A stretch of DNA of 64,000 nucleotides from NCBI RefSeq assembly GCF_051414035.1, contig NZ_JBLKNW010000001.1, forward strand, positions 1,240,001-1,304,000, read 5' to 3'. This DNA comes from Halosimplex amylolyticum. GTDB taxonomy: Archaea > Halobacteriota > Halobacteria > Halobacteriales > Haloarculaceae. The notes beneath the pieces were generated by a model. It was given only the letters and a program-made list of their open reading frames with translations. It did no database searches and was not told the DNA's origin. Numbering within the stretch: the first letter of the stretch is position 1; each line of letters begins with the position of its first letter. The position numbers were made by a program, and so were the translations under genes. Positions 34,690 through 44,248 of this stretch are shown here, piece by piece.

Positions 34690-35331
34690 GTGCCTGGGGC
34701 GCTCCAGCGAGCGAACGAGCTGTACCCGTACGTCTTCCACCCGAGCACCGTCCTCGCGCTCGGCATCCTGCTACTGATCCACTACGAGTGGCGCGAGCAG
34801 TCGGCCGACCGGTCGGCGCTCTGGCCGCGCCTCGGCGCCTTCATCGCGGCGGGCGTCCTCGCGTTCGTCCCGACGGCCGCGTTCTTCCTGGTGGGGCGGA
34901 GCGGGCTCTCCTCGGCCCTCGGGGGGAGCAGCTGGCAGCTCGACGAGATGGTCGCGAGCGGCGTGCTGATCGCCGCCGGGACGACGTGGTACCTCTGGAA
35001 GCGCTACGACTGGGGCGCCGTCGTCCCGGACGCGATGGTGACGCTGGCCGTCGTGATCGTCCCCTACGCGCTCCTCTCGCCGTTCTGGGACATCTCCGGC
35101 CACGTCCTCATCGCGCTGATGCCGCTTCTGTACCTCGCGCTGCTCGACTGGCGATACCTTCCGCTGCTCGCGATCCCGGTGTTGATGGTTCCGAATCGCG
35201 TTGCCGTGAACGCGCACACGTGGGGCCAGTCGATCGCCGGGTTCGTCGTCGCGGCGGTGATAACTCTCAGCCTCTACTACCTCCGCACGCGACCGCGGGC
35301 CGAGCGGTCCAGCGGGTCGACGCCCTCCTGA
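34690..35331 (+). CDS. Degenerate PAP2-like membrane protein
   Basis: 213 aa from a GTG start. About six TM helices. WDISGHVLIALMPLLYLA and NRVAVNAHTWGQSIAGF sit where PAP2 proteins have the SGH and SR-x5-H-x3-D motifs, but the first arginine motif is missing and the terminal Asp is replaced by Gln. It may therefore be a diverged, perhaps inactive PAP2 relative. Convergent with the FAD-dependent oxidoreductase, with only 1 bp between stops. Confidence 0.65.
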   Translation: MPGALQRANELYPYVFHPSTVLALGILLLIHYEWREQSADRSALWPRLGAFIAAGVLAFVPTAAFFLVGRSGLSSALGGSSWQLDEMVASGVLIAAGTTWYLWKRYDWGAVVPDAMVTLAVVIVPYALLSPFWDISGHVLIALMPLLYLALLDWRYLPLLAIPVLMVPNRVAVNAHTWGQSIAGFVVAAVITLSLYYLRTRPRAERSSGSTPS

Positions 35332-35332
35332 C

Positions 35333-36370
35333 TCACAGCGAGTGAGCGATCCGCTCGCCGGTGTCCAGCCCGTTTCGGAGCGCCGCGTGGAGGCGAGCCT
35401 CTCCCGCGACCCAGTCGCCGACCGCGTAGAGGTCCTCCCCCGCGGCGTCGTCGACGGCGCCATTGCGGACCCCCTCGTCGGGGAGGGCGTAGCGCCACCC
35501 CTGGTGGTCGGTCCAGTCCGGGTCCGCGAGCCGTCCGTCGCCGAGGACGTCCGCGGCAAGTTCGGCGAGTTCGGCGACGTTCTCGGTCGGGTCCTCGTCG
35601 TAGTGCTCGACCGACCACCGGGGGCTTGCCTGCGCGACGAGCGCCGACTGGCCGTCCGGGACGTGCCCCTCCTTGCACTCCTCGCGGGCGAACCAGCCGA
35701 CGTCGTGCCCCCCGTCGGGGTTGATCAGCGCGTAGTACGGCCGGTCGAGTTCGAACTCGTAGCCCAGGACTCCCGTCCAGACCGTCCGATAGGGAACCTC
35801 CTCGGTCGCGTCGGCGAGTGCAGTCCGCGCTGGCGAGTCCCATTCCGCGTCGCGGACCAACTCGGCCGACTGCGGCGCGGGCGGGTTCAGGAGGAGCGCG
35901 TCGAACGGCCCCCACTCACCGCCGTCGGCGTCGACCACGCGCCACCGCTCGTCGTCGCGGACGAGCGTCTCGACGCGCGTCTCGGTGTGGACCGCGGCGT
36001 CCGTCTCGCCCAGGAGGCGCTTCGCGATCTGCGTCAGGCCCGCGCGATACGTCCACTTGCGGCCGTCGGCGTCCCGGCCCTCGGAGACGTTGCCGTCGGC
36101 GTCGAAGGTGTGTATCGGCTCGGTCACCTCGACGAGGCCATCGGAATCGAGCGTCTCGGTGAGCAACTCGACGACCCGCTCGTCGTCGCTCGTGACGTAG
36201 TTCGCGCCGTAGTCGTAGGTCACGTCGCCCCGGCGGCGCGTCGCCGCGCGACCGCAGACGCCGTGCGATTTCTCCAGCACGGTGACCTCGGCCGACGGGA
36301 GCGCGCTGTCGACGACGTACGTCGCGGCCGCGGCCGCCGCGCCCGCGCCGACGACTCCGATCCGTGTCAT
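35333..36370 (-). CDS. NAD(P)/FAD-dependent amine-oxidase-like oxidoreductase (renalase type)
   Basis: 345 aa. N-terminal FAD-binding Rossmann GVVGAGAAAAAATYV, VTVLEKSHGVCGRAATRR (GRA-T-RR signature of the renalase/FAD-NAD(P)-binding amine-oxidase branch), YDYGANYVT, and the C-terminal YAVGDWVAGEARLHAALRNG, where the FAD pyrophosphate is held. Substrate unknown. Third in the minus-strand run leuS - capA-like - this gene, 81 bp after the second. Confidence 0.88.
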   Translation of the reverse strand: MTRIGVVGAGAAAAAATYVVDSALPSAEVTVLEKSHGVCGRAATRRRGDVTYDYGANYVTSDDERVVELLTETLDSDGLVEVTEPIHTFDADGNVSEGRDADGRKWTYRAGLTQIAKRLLGETDAAVHTETRVETLVRDDERWRVVDADGGEWGPFDALLLNPPAPQSAELVRDAEWDSPARTALADATEEVPYRTVWTGVLGYEFELDRPYYALINPDGGHDVGWFAREECKEGHVPDGQSALVAQASPRWSVEHYDEDPTENVAELAELAADVLGDGRLADPDWTDHQGWRYALPDEGVRNGAVDDAAGEDLYAVGDWVAGEARLHAALRNGLDTGERIAHSL

Positions 36371-36451
36371 GGCGGCCGTTCGGCCTCGTCCGACAAAACG
36401 GGTCGCATCTCACGACAGGTTCCGCCCTCGGGGTTCGGCACGCCCTCCCGC

Positions 36452-37585
36452 TCAGTCGGTCGCCAGCGGGATCGACAGTCCGCGGCCGTCGCGTTCGACG
36501 GTCGTCCCGAACGCTTCGGAGAGCGTCCGCATCCGGTCGCGGACCCACGCCGCCACGTCGCCGGCCGCAGTCTCGACCCGCTCGTCGACGATCTCGACCG
36601 GTGCGACGTGCAGGCGGTCGAGGCGTCCGTCTTCGATCGCGAGTTCGACGCGGACGCTCCGGTCGTTGTGGAGGTCGGGCTTGATCACGTAATCGTCGAC
36701 GTAGTCGCCGGCGTCGTAGACGATAGGACGGCCGCGGTACACCTCGACGCCCTGGATCACGTGGGCGCTGTGGCCGTGGACCACGTCGACGCCGGCGTCG
36801 ACCAGCCAGCGGGCGAACCGCCGCTGGGTCCCTGACGGGCGGACCTCCCAGTTCGGTCCCCAGTGGAGCGAGGCGACGACCAGGTCGGGGTCGCGCCGGC
36901 TGACCTGCCGGAGGGCACCGCCGACGCGCTCGCGGGTCACGGGATTTCGGGGGTCCAGCGGCGTCCAGGCAGTCCCGGGCCTGCCGGGACCGGCCCCGTA
37001 CGAGCGGGACTGGTCGGTGAACGCGACGACGCCCACGTCGAGGTCGCCGACGGTCGCGACCGCGGGTTCGGTCGCCGCCGCGCGGTCGTTCCCTGCACCG
37101 GCGTGGGCGATACCGGCGTCCGTGAGGTGGTCGACGGTGTCGCCGAGCGCGACCGGGCCGTAGTCGAGGAGGTGGTTGTTCGCGAGCGAGGCGTACGCAG
37201 TTCCGGCCGCGTCGAGCGCGGGGATCGCCCACGCTGGATCCGCCCGGAAGTAGTAGGTCCGGTCGGGCCGGCGCTCGCCGCGAGTCGAGAGACAGCCCTC
37301 CAGGTTCAGAAAGAGCCCGTCGAGCGACTGGAGGGAATCGAGAGTCGACCCCCAGACGCCGGCCGGATCGGCGTCCGACTGGGAGTCGGCCCCGCCGGAC
37401 CAGCGATCGTTCACGTTCCGGCCGAGCATCACGTCGCCGACGAAGCCGATCCGCGCGTCGCCGTCGCCGGAAACGGTCGGAGGGACCGTACGGCGCGTCC
37501 GACGGCGGACGGCCCCGCCGAGCGCGGCCGCGCCGGCGACGCCCCCCGCGGCCGCAGCCAGGACCGCCCGCCGGGTCGGCGCCAT
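36452..37585 (-). CDS. CapA-family metallophosphatase-like protein, Tat-exported
   Basis: 377 aa. Tat-type N-terminus (PTRRAVLAAAAGGVAGAAAL) without a Cys lipobox. CapA/PgsA fold motifs: FVGDVMLGRNV, LNLEGCLS, SLANNHLLDYG, VASLHWGPNWE and VHGHSAHVIQG, a set of metal-ligand Asp/Asn/His as in calcineurin-like phosphatases. Bacterial CapA takes part in poly-gamma-glutamate synthesis; the haloarchaeal role is unproven. It starts 28 nt after the leuS stop, so the two are probably co-transcribed. Confidence 0.9.
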   Translation of the reverse strand: MAPTRRAVLAAAAGGVAGAAALGGAVRRRTRRTVPPTVSGDGDARIGFVGDVMLGRNVNDRWSGGADSQSDADPAGVWGSTLDSLQSLDGLFLNLEGCLSTRGERRPDRTYYFRADPAWAIPALDAAGTAYASLANNHLLDYGPVALGDTVDHLTDAGIAHAGAGNDRAAATEPAVATVGDLDVGVVAFTDQSRSYGAGPGRPGTAWTPLDPRNPVTRERVGGALRQVSRRDPDLVVASLHWGPNWEVRPSGTQRRFARWLVDAGVDVVHGHSAHVIQGVEVYRGRPIVYDAGDYVDDYVIKPDLHNDRSVRVELAIEDGRLDRLHVAPVEIVDERVETAAGDVAAWVRDRMRTLSEAFGTTVERDGRGLSIPLATD

Positions 37586-37613
37586 CGTCACCCGGCCCCG
37601 TCGATCGAGCGCA

Positions 37614-40304
37614 TCAGTCGATGTGGATCGCGGGCTTCGACGGCTCTGCCTTGGCCGCGAGGTCGTCGTCGGCGCCGGCGCGGCGCACCTCGACCTCGGC
37701 CCCGAACTCGTCGGCGAACAGCCACGCCGCCTCCTCGAGCACGGCGAGTTCGCGCTCGGCGTCGAGCACCGGTTCGAGCGCCCCCGCGCGTGCGGCCAGG
37801 TCGCCGAGGTACTCGGCGGCGCGGTCGCCGTGGTCACCGATCTCGTCGTCGTCCAGCGCCGATCCGACGACGGCGTCGCCCGGATCGGCCGCGCGGACGT
37901 GTTCGTAGGCGCGGTACTTCCAGGGCTCGGCGGCGACGATCTCGATCGTCTCTGGCTCGGTGATGTCGACGACCTCGGTGATGTCGCGCACGTCGTCGAG
38001 CGTCGTCTCGACGAGGCGCCGTTCGAGCCCATAGTCCTCGACGGGGTCGCGGACCGCGGGCCAGTCGGCCTCGACGACCATCCCCTCGGTGTCGAGGAGG
38101 TTCCACAGCTCCTCGCCGAGGTACGGCGCCAGCGGCGCGACGAAGCGGGTCAGCGCGCGCAGCCCACGGCGGTAGGTCGCCTCGTCGACCGGGCCGTACT
38201 CGCGGTACCGGCGAAGGAGGCGGGCGAAGCCCTGCGTCTCGCTGACGACCTGGTGGAAGCGGAACCGCTCGTACTCCTCGGCGACGGCGGTGATCGTGCG
38301 GTCGATCTCCCGCTGGAGGTAGTCGTCCTGTGGCGCCCGCTCCTCGCGCGTCGCCACCTCGTCGCGGTCGGCGACCATCGAGAACAGGCGCTGCTGGAAG
38401 TCGTACACGTCGCCGACGGACTTGACGGTCCACTCGAAGTCCTGCGCCGGGTGGGCCGCCGAGAGCAGGAACAGGCGAGTCGTCTCCGCGCCGTACTCGT
38501 GGGGCGCGATGGCGTTGCCCTTCGAGGAGGACATCTTCTCGCCGTCGTACAGCACCGTGCCCTGGTTAATCAGGCGCTCGACGGGTTCGCGGGTGTCGAG
38601 CAGGCCCAGGTCGGCCAGCGCGCGGGTGAAAAAGCGGATGTACAGCAGGTGGAGGATGGCGTGCTCCTCGCCGCCGACGTACACGTCGACCGGGAGCCAG
38701 TCGTTGGCGCGGTCGGTGTCGAACGGCGCGGTGTCCAGGTCCGGTGAGAGGAACCGCAGGAAGTACCACGAGGAGTCGACGAAGGTGTCCATCGTGTCCG
38801 TCTCGCGCTCTGCGGGGCCGCCGCAGTCGGGGCACTCGACGGACTTCCACTCCTCGCTCTCTTCGAGGGGGTTGCCCGCGGTGCGGACGTACGGCGGGAG
38901 TTCGACGGGCAGGTCCTCGTCGGGGACCGGCACCCTGCCGCAGTCGTCGCAGTGGATCATCGGGATCGGGGTACCCCAGTAGCGCTGGCGGGAGATGAGC
39001 CAGTCGCGAAGGCGGTACTCGGTGGCCGACTTGACGCCGTCGGCGCCGAGCAGTCGCTCGCGGGCCGCGGAACTGGCGAGGCCGTCGTACTCGCCGCTGC
39101 CGGTGAGCATCCCGTCGTCGGTGTACGGCGCGTCGGGCAGGTCGGTCGGGCTGCCGTCGACGGGTTCGACGACCTGCTCGACGGGGAGGTCGTTGGCCCG
39201 CGCGAAGGCGTGGTCGCGCTCGTTGTGCGCGGGAACGCCCATCACGGCCCCGGTCCCCACGTCGTCGAGGACGTACGCGGCGACGTAGACTGGCAACTCC
39301 TCGCCGGTGATCGGGTGGGTCGCGGTGAGTCCGGTGTCGACGCCGCTGGTCCCCCTCGCCTCCGCGCCCGCGCTGGTCACGTCGTCGACGTACTCGGCCA
39401 CGTCGTCGTCGCGATCGGCGACGGCTCTCGCCAGGTCGTGGCCCGGCGAGAGCGCGACGAACGTCGCGCCGTAGACGGTGTCGAGTCGCGTCGTGAACAC
39501 GTCGACGCCCTCGACCCCGACGTCGCCCTCGGGGTCGTCGACGTCGAACGTGACGTGCGCGCCCTCCTGGCGACCGATCCAGTTGCGCTGGATGTCGCGG
39601 ACGCTGTCCGGCCACCCGTCGAGGTCGTCGAGCCCGGCGTCGAGTTCCTCGGCGTAGTCGGTGATCGTGAAGAACCACTGGTCGAGTTCCCGGCGCTCGA
39701 CGGGCGTCTCGCAGCGCCAGCAGACCCCCGCGGCGTGGGCGTGGTCGACCGCGCCGCCGTCGGCGTCGGCGGGCTCGTCCGGCGCCGCCGGCTGTTCGAC
39801 CTGCGCGTCGGCGAGCACCGTCTCGCAGTCGGGACACCAGTTGACTCGCGCGCCGGTGTACTCGACCAGGTCCTCCTCGTGGAACCGCTTGAACAGCCAC
39901 TGGTTCCAGCGGTAGTACTCGGGGTCGCAGGTGGTGATCTCGCGGGACCAGTCGTAGCCGAAGCCCATGGTCTCGAGCTCCTCGCGCATCTGCTCGATGC
40001 ACGAGCGGGTCCACGACTCCGGGTCCGTGTTCCGCTCGTAGGCGGCGTTCTCGGCGGGGAGGCCGAACGCGTCCCAGCCCATCGGCTGGAGGACGTCGTC
40101 GCCCCGCAGCGCGCGGTAGCGGGCGTAGGCGTCCGTGATCGCGTAGTTGCGGACGTGGCCCATGTGGAGCGTGCCGGAGGTGTAGGGGAACATCCCGAGG
40201 ACGTAGGTGGGGTCCTGGGCGTCGTCGGGCACCTCGTAGACGCCTTCCGCGTCCCACACGTACTGCCAGTACTCCTGCACCCTCGCGTGATTGTACCGTG
40301 TCAT
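37614..40304 (-). CDS. leuS: Leucyl-tRNA synthetase
   Basis: 896 aa class Ia synthetase charging tRNA-Leu. N-terminal MTRYNHARVQEYWQYVW; HIGH-type HMGH at 47-50; CP1 editing domain with TSGVDTGLTATHP and DVGTGAVMGVPAHNERD; zinc knuckles NWCPDCETVL/VCWRCETPV and IHCDDCGRV; KMSSSKGN active-site loop; HEEDL-type helices and the anticodon-binding domain. The editing-domain arrangement and length are the bacterial-type LeuRS that haloarchaea carry. Full length. Confidence 0.98.
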   Translation of the reverse strand: MTRYNHARVQEYWQYVWDAEGVYEVPDDAQDPTYVLGMFPYTSGTLHMGHVRNYAITDAYARYRALRGDDVLQPMGWDAFGLPAENAAYERNTDPESWTRSCIEQMREELETMGFGYDWSREITTCDPEYYRWNQWLFKRFHEEDLVEYTGARVNWCPDCETVLADAQVEQPAAPDEPADADGGAVDHAHAAGVCWRCETPVERRELDQWFFTITDYAEELDAGLDDLDGWPDSVRDIQRNWIGRQEGAHVTFDVDDPEGDVGVEGVDVFTTRLDTVYGATFVALSPGHDLARAVADRDDDVAEYVDDVTSAGAEARGTSGVDTGLTATHPITGEELPVYVAAYVLDDVGTGAVMGVPAHNERDHAFARANDLPVEQVVEPVDGSPTDLPDAPYTDDGMLTGSGEYDGLASSAARERLLGADGVKSATEYRLRDWLISRQRYWGTPIPMIHCDDCGRVPVPDEDLPVELPPYVRTAGNPLEESEEWKSVECPDCGGPAERETDTMDTFVDSSWYFLRFLSPDLDTAPFDTDRANDWLPVDVYVGGEEHAILHLLYIRFFTRALADLGLLDTREPVERLINQGTVLYDGEKMSSSKGNAIAPHEYGAETTRLFLLSAAHPAQDFEWTVKSVGDVYDFQQRLFSMVADRDEVATREERAPQDDYLQREIDRTITAVAEEYERFRFHQVVSETQGFARLLRRYREYGPVDEATYRRGLRALTRFVAPLAPYLGEELWNLLDTEGMVVEADWPAVRDPVEDYGLERRLVETTLDDVRDITEVVDITEPETIEIVAAEPWKYRAYEHVRAADPGDAVVGSALDDDEIGDHGDRAAEYLGDLAARAGALEPVLDAERELAVLEEAAWLFADEFGAEVEVRRAGADDDLAAKAEPSKPAIHID

Positions 40305-40475
40305 CGACCGTTGGCTGACCTGCGTCGGCCGTGGTAATCATTGTTCTGGCCGCGGCGGGGCGGTGACGGGTGACTGACCCCGCTTCACGCGCTGTCGCAT
40401 CGTCGTCTCCGCCGTCGTTCCGGCCGGGGACGCCGTCGTCAGCACCCACATACGTCTCCGGGCCGAAGGCCGGAC

Positions 40476-41696
40476 ATGGCACTCGAAACGGACGTCCTCG
40501 TGGTCGGCGGCGGCGCGACCGGCGCCGGGACCGCCCGGGACCTCGCGCTCCGGGGCTGTGACGTGGCCCTCGTCGACCGGGACGGCCTCGCTCACGGGAC
40601 GACGGCACGCTCGCACGGGTTGCTCCACAGCGGCGCGCGCTACGCCGGGGCCGACGAGACCGGCGCCGAGGAGTGCATCGCGGAGAACCGGATACTCACG
40701 GAGATCGCCGGCGCGTGCGTCCGCGAGACCGGTGGCCTGTTCGTCCAGTTAGCCGAGGACGACCCCGCATACTTCGACGCCAAGCGGCGCGCCTGCGAGG
40801 ACGTCGGAATCCCCGCCGACGTGGTCGACGGCGACGACGCGCGAGCGGTCGTCCCCGGGCTGTCCGAGGACGTCGAACGCGCGATGCGGGTTCCCGACGC
40901 CGTCGTTTCCCCCTCTCGTCTCGTCGCGGCAAACGTCGACGCCGCGGCAAAACAGGGTGCGGTCGTCCACTCGAACGCGCCCGTCGAGGGCGTGCAGGTG
41001 GACGGCAACGAGGTCGTCGGGGTCGCCGTAGGCGGTGGGGTCGACGAGACGATCCGCCCGGAGGTCGTCGTCAACGCGACCGGCGCGTGGGCGGGCGAAC
41101 TCGCGGCGATGGCCGGCGCGACCGTCGAGATGCGGCCGACCCGCGGGCTGATGGTCTCCGTGGACCACGCGGGCCTGGGAACGGTGCTCAACCGGAGTCG
41201 CGAACCGGGCGACGGCGACATCATCGTCCCGCACGAGCGCGAGGCGGTGCTGGGGACGACGAGCGTGACCGTCGACGACCCCGACGAGTTCGAACGGGCC
41301 GACTGGGAGCGCGAGCGCGTGCGCGAGGAGTGCGCCGCGATGTACCCATCCGTCGGCGACGCGGCGCAGGTGCGCGAGTGGTGGGGCGTGCGGCCGCTGT
41401 ACGAACCCGACGAGGCCGAACGCGGCGGCCGCGGCATCTCGCGGGGGTTCTTCCTGATCGACCACGCCGAGGAGGGCGTCGAGAACTTCCTCTCGGTCGT
41501 CGGCGGGAAACTGACGACCTATCGGCTGATGGCCGAGGCGGCGGCGGACGAAGTCTCCGACCGTCTCGGCGTCGACGAACCCTGTCGGACCGCCGAGGCG
41601 GTGCTGCCCGGTGCCGAGGACCCGGACCGCCTCGACGAGCTCGTGGCCGAACTGGGCGGTCCCGGCCCGTCGGACAGCGACGTGGTCGGCGAGTGA
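40476..41696 (+). CDS. GlpA-like FAD-dependent glycerol-3-phosphate dehydrogenase family protein
   Basis: 406 aa. DAO-type FAD domain: VLVVGGGATGAGTARDLALRG, TTARSHGLLHSGARYA, ENRILTEIAG, VVNATGAWAGELAAMAG, and LSVVGGKLTTYRLMAE near the C-terminus, all typical of GlpA/GlpD. It lacks the C-terminal BFD-like [2Fe-2S] domain that extends haloarchaeal GlpA to about 560-580 aa, and no glpB/glpC genes adjoin. It may be a stand-alone dehydrogenase for sn-glycerol phosphate or a related 2-hydroxy acid. Neighbours are isoprenoid/lipid genes. Confidence 0.85.
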   Translation: MALETDVLVVGGGATGAGTARDLALRGCDVALVDRDGLAHGTTARSHGLLHSGARYAGADETGAEECIAENRILTEIAGACVRETGGLFVQLAEDDPAYFDAKRRACEDVGIPADVVDGDDARAVVPGLSEDVERAMRVPDAVVSPSRLVAANVDAAAKQGAVVHSNAPVEGVQVDGNEVVGVAVGGGVDETIRPEVVVNATGAWAGELAAMAGATVEMRPTRGLMVSVDHAGLGTVLNRSREPGDGDIIVPHEREAVLGTTSVTVDDPDEFERADWERERVREECAAMYPSVGDAAQVREWWGVRPLYEPDEAERGGRGISRGFFLIDHAEEGVENFLSVVGGKLTTYRLMAEAAADEVSDRLGVDEPCRTAEAVLPGAEDPDRLDELVAELGGPGPSDSDVVGE

Positions 41697-41826
41697 CGGC
41701 ACGGGAACGGGAACTGCCGGAACGGAGACAGGAACCACCGGACCGGAGCCCGGTCCCGGGAAATCGCGCGGCGCGGCCAGTAGGCGAACTTTTTACTTGT
41801 GGAAGGGTTAAGGGACTGTATCGGGA

Positions 41827-42873
41827 ATGTCACGAAACCAGACCGAACAGGTGTTTCAGGACGACCTCGACTACTGTTACGAGGCCGTCGAAGACGTCTC
41901 ACGCACGTTCGCCCTGACGGTTGCGGAGCTCGACGAGCCGATGTCGCGCGACATCTGTGTCGGATACCTCCTCTGTCGTATCGCTGATACGATCGAGGAC
42001 GCTGGGCATATCCCCCCGACAGAGCAGCGCGCCCTCCTGGACCAGTACAACAGGGTACTGGATCCGGACGACGACGAGACGATCGAGGCGTTCCGGAGGG
42101 CCATCGACGAGTGGATCCCGGCCGACTCGAACGACGACTGGGAAGTGGTCGCCGAGTGCGAGCGGGTGTTTCGAACGTTCGAGGGGCTCGACGAGGACTC
42201 GCGGGCGGCTATCCGCCCGCCGGTTCGCGAACTCGTCAGCGGGATGGCGATGTTCGTCGAGCGCTACGCCGAGCAGGGCGGCCTGCGCCTCCAGACGTTC
42301 GGCGAACTCGAAGAGTACTGCTGGTACGCCGCCGGGACCGTGGGGACGCTCGTCACCGGCCTGCTCTCGCGCAACGTCGACGACTCCGTCCGCGAGACCC
42401 TCCAGAACAACGCCCGCTCGTTCGCGATGCTCCTCCAGCTGGTGAACGTCTCGAAGGACGTCGCCACGGACTTCGAGGAGGAGAACAACGTCTACATCCC
42501 CCAGGAGTTGCTCGACGCGGAGGAACTCGACACCGCGGACATCCCCGACGAGGACAACAGCGAAGCGTTCGTCCCCGTCATCCGCCGGGTGGTCGACCGC
42601 GCCGAAGGGTACCTCGACGGCGCCCAGACGTGGCTCGAGGCGATGCCAGAGATCCGCGGCAACACCCTCTCGGCGTGGGCCATCCCCTTCCTGCTCGCCG
42701 TCGGGACCATCCGCGAACTCGAGGAGCGCCCCGAGGACGTGATCGAGGAGGGCAACGTCAAGGTGTCGCGCTCGGAGGTTACCACGATCTTCGCCACCTT
42801 CGCCCGCGAGGAGGACCCCTCGCTCGCGGAACTCCGCTCGAAGATTCGCCAGCGTCCCCTCGACGAGTACTGA
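41827..42873 (+). CDS. Squalene/phytoene synthase family protein (squalene-synthase-like)
   Basis: 348 aa trans-isoprenyl head-to-head condensing enzyme. First Asp-rich motif CRIADTIEDAG, EYCWYAAGTVGTLV (the YC-x3-AG-x-VG motif best known from squalene synthases), second Asp-rich motif NVSKDVATDFEEENNVYIP. The substrate would be farnesyl- or geranylgeranyl-diphosphate; haloarchaea make squalene and C40/C50 carotenoids, and the motif set favours squalene. A TATA-like ttttacttg lies about 30 nt upstream. Followed by a geranylgeranyl-reductase-like gene. Confidence 0.88.
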   Translation: MSRNQTEQVFQDDLDYCYEAVEDVSRTFALTVAELDEPMSRDICVGYLLCRIADTIEDAGHIPPTEQRALLDQYNRVLDPDDDETIEAFRRAIDEWIPADSNDDWEVVAECERVFRTFEGLDEDSRAAIRPPVRELVSGMAMFVERYAEQGGLRLQTFGELEEYCWYAAGTVGTLVTGLLSRNVDDSVRETLQNNARSFAMLLQLVNVSKDVATDFEEENNVYIPQELLDAEELDTADIPDEDNSEAFVPVIRRVVDRAEGYLDGAQTWLEAMPEIRGNTLSAWAIPFLLAVGTIRELEERPEDVIEEGNVKVSRSEVTTIFATFAREEDPSLAELRSKIRQRPLDEY

Positions 42874-42930
42874 CAGCCCCGTTTCGGACATCGCAACGGA
42901 TTAGTCGGACTCGTCGGTACCTCCCCGTGT

Positions 42931-44136
42931 ATGTCGGCAGACGTAGACGTCGTCGTCGCGGGTGGTGGGCCGGCCGGCCTCCAGTTCGCGCGGGAGGTCG
43001 CGACCCGATCCGAGTACGGGGTCCTCGTGCTCGAAGCCAACGGCTCGCTCTCGGACAACGACAAGTCCACCGGTGGGACCTTCGACCAGGTTATCGAGCG
43101 CTACGACGTTCCCGACGACGTGGTGATGGCCGAGAACGAGGACGTCGTCTTCGAGGCGCCCGGCGCGAGTTCGACGCTCTCGATCCCCGGCTACGTTCTC
43201 GATTTCCCCGCGTTCCTGGAGTTCCTCGGCGAGGACGCCACCGCCCACGGGGCGGAGGTCCGGACCGGCGCGCGAGTCGCCGACCCCGTCGTGGAAAACG
43301 GGCGCGTCGTCGGCGTCCGGTACTGGGCCGACGGCGAGAAGCGCCGGGTCGACGCGGACCTCGTTGTCGACGCGACTGGTCCCAGAGCCGTTCTCGCGAA
43401 GCAACTGGGGATGTTCGATCCCGATTCCGCACAGCGGGGCATCGGCAAAGAGTACGAGGTGACCGGTCGGTACGACCTCGATTCGATGCTGTTCCGCTTC
43501 GACCACGAGGTCGCGCCGGGCGGTTACGCCTGGACGTTCCCCGCCGGCGACGACGCGTTCAAGGCCGGCGTCTGCTGGATAGAGGACTTCTACGAGCGAC
43601 ACAGCCTCCCGGACGACGGGACCATCGACGACTACGTCGAGTCGTGGGTGGCCGCCGACCCGCGGTGGGAGGCCCAGGAGGTGCGCGCCGTCCACGCGGG
43701 TGACGCGGTCTCGAACAACTCCATCAACCAGCGCGCGATGGACGGACTGGTCGCCGTCGGCGACGCGGTGTCAAGCATCAACCCCCTGTTCGGCGAGGGG
43801 ATCCGTCCGGGGATGCAGTCCGCGGAGATGGCAGCGAACGTCGCGCTCGCGGCGCTCGACCGCGGCGACACCTCCCGCGAGCGACTCCGCGTCTACGAGG
43901 ACAGGTGGAACGAGGAGAAGGGGATCCAGTGGCGGATCCAGCGGATCGTCTGCGAACTGCTGTACGACTTCACGCCCGGCCAGCAGCGCCGGTTCGTCAC
44001 CAGTGCCGGCCGCCTGAACGACGCGCAGGTCGAGCGCCTGCAGGCCTACGACCTGACCGTCCGCGACTACCTCGACCTGTATCCGTTCGACCGGAGCGAC
44101 CTCGGGAAACTCCCGGCGCTCGCACGCCACGTCTGA
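42931..44136 (+). CDS. Geranylgeranyl reductase family flavoprotein
   Basis: 401 aa. FAD-binding GGGPAGLQFAREVA, CxxxxG-like DKSTGGTFDQV, VVDATGPRAVLAKQLG, and the GVCWIEDF / AVGDAVSSINPLFGEGIRPGM region that closes the FAD site in geranylgeranyl reductases. Such enzymes saturate isoprenoid chains of archaeal ether lipids or menaquinone side chains. 57 bp downstream of the squalene-synthase-like gene in the same direction, so a joint isoprenoid function is likely. Lipid versus quinone substrate undecided. Confidence 0.88.
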   Translation: MSADVDVVVAGGGPAGLQFAREVATRSEYGVLVLEANGSLSDNDKSTGGTFDQVIERYDVPDDVVMAENEDVVFEAPGASSTLSIPGYVLDFPAFLEFLGEDATAHGAEVRTGARVADPVVENGRVVGVRYWADGEKRRVDADLVVDATGPRAVLAKQLGMFDPDSAQRGIGKEYEVTGRYDLDSMLFRFDHEVAPGGYAWTFPAGDDAFKAGVCWIEDFYERHSLPDDGTIDDYVESWVAADPRWEAQEVRAVHAGDAVSNNSINQRAMDGLVAVGDAVSSINPLFGEGIRPGMQSAEMAANVALAALDRGDTSRERLRVYEDRWNEEKGIQWRIQRIVCELLYDFTPGQQRRFVTSAGRLNDAQVERLQAYDLTVRDYLDLYPFDRSDLGKLPALARHV

Positions 44137-44218
44137 GCCGGTCGGCGCGGATGGTAGGGAAATCGACGGATCCGTCGTCTGTCGCCGTCGTGTCACGTGG
44201 TAGCGCGATACTCAGGTG

Positions 44219-44226
44219 ATTTAAAC
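44219..44226 (+). promoter_or_regulatory. TATA box of eIF-1A
   Basis: atttaaac centred about 27 nt upstream of the GTG at 44249, fixing a leaderless GTG start. Confidence 0.65.
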
Positions 44227-44248
44227 GTGGGGAGCCCGTACCTAACCT

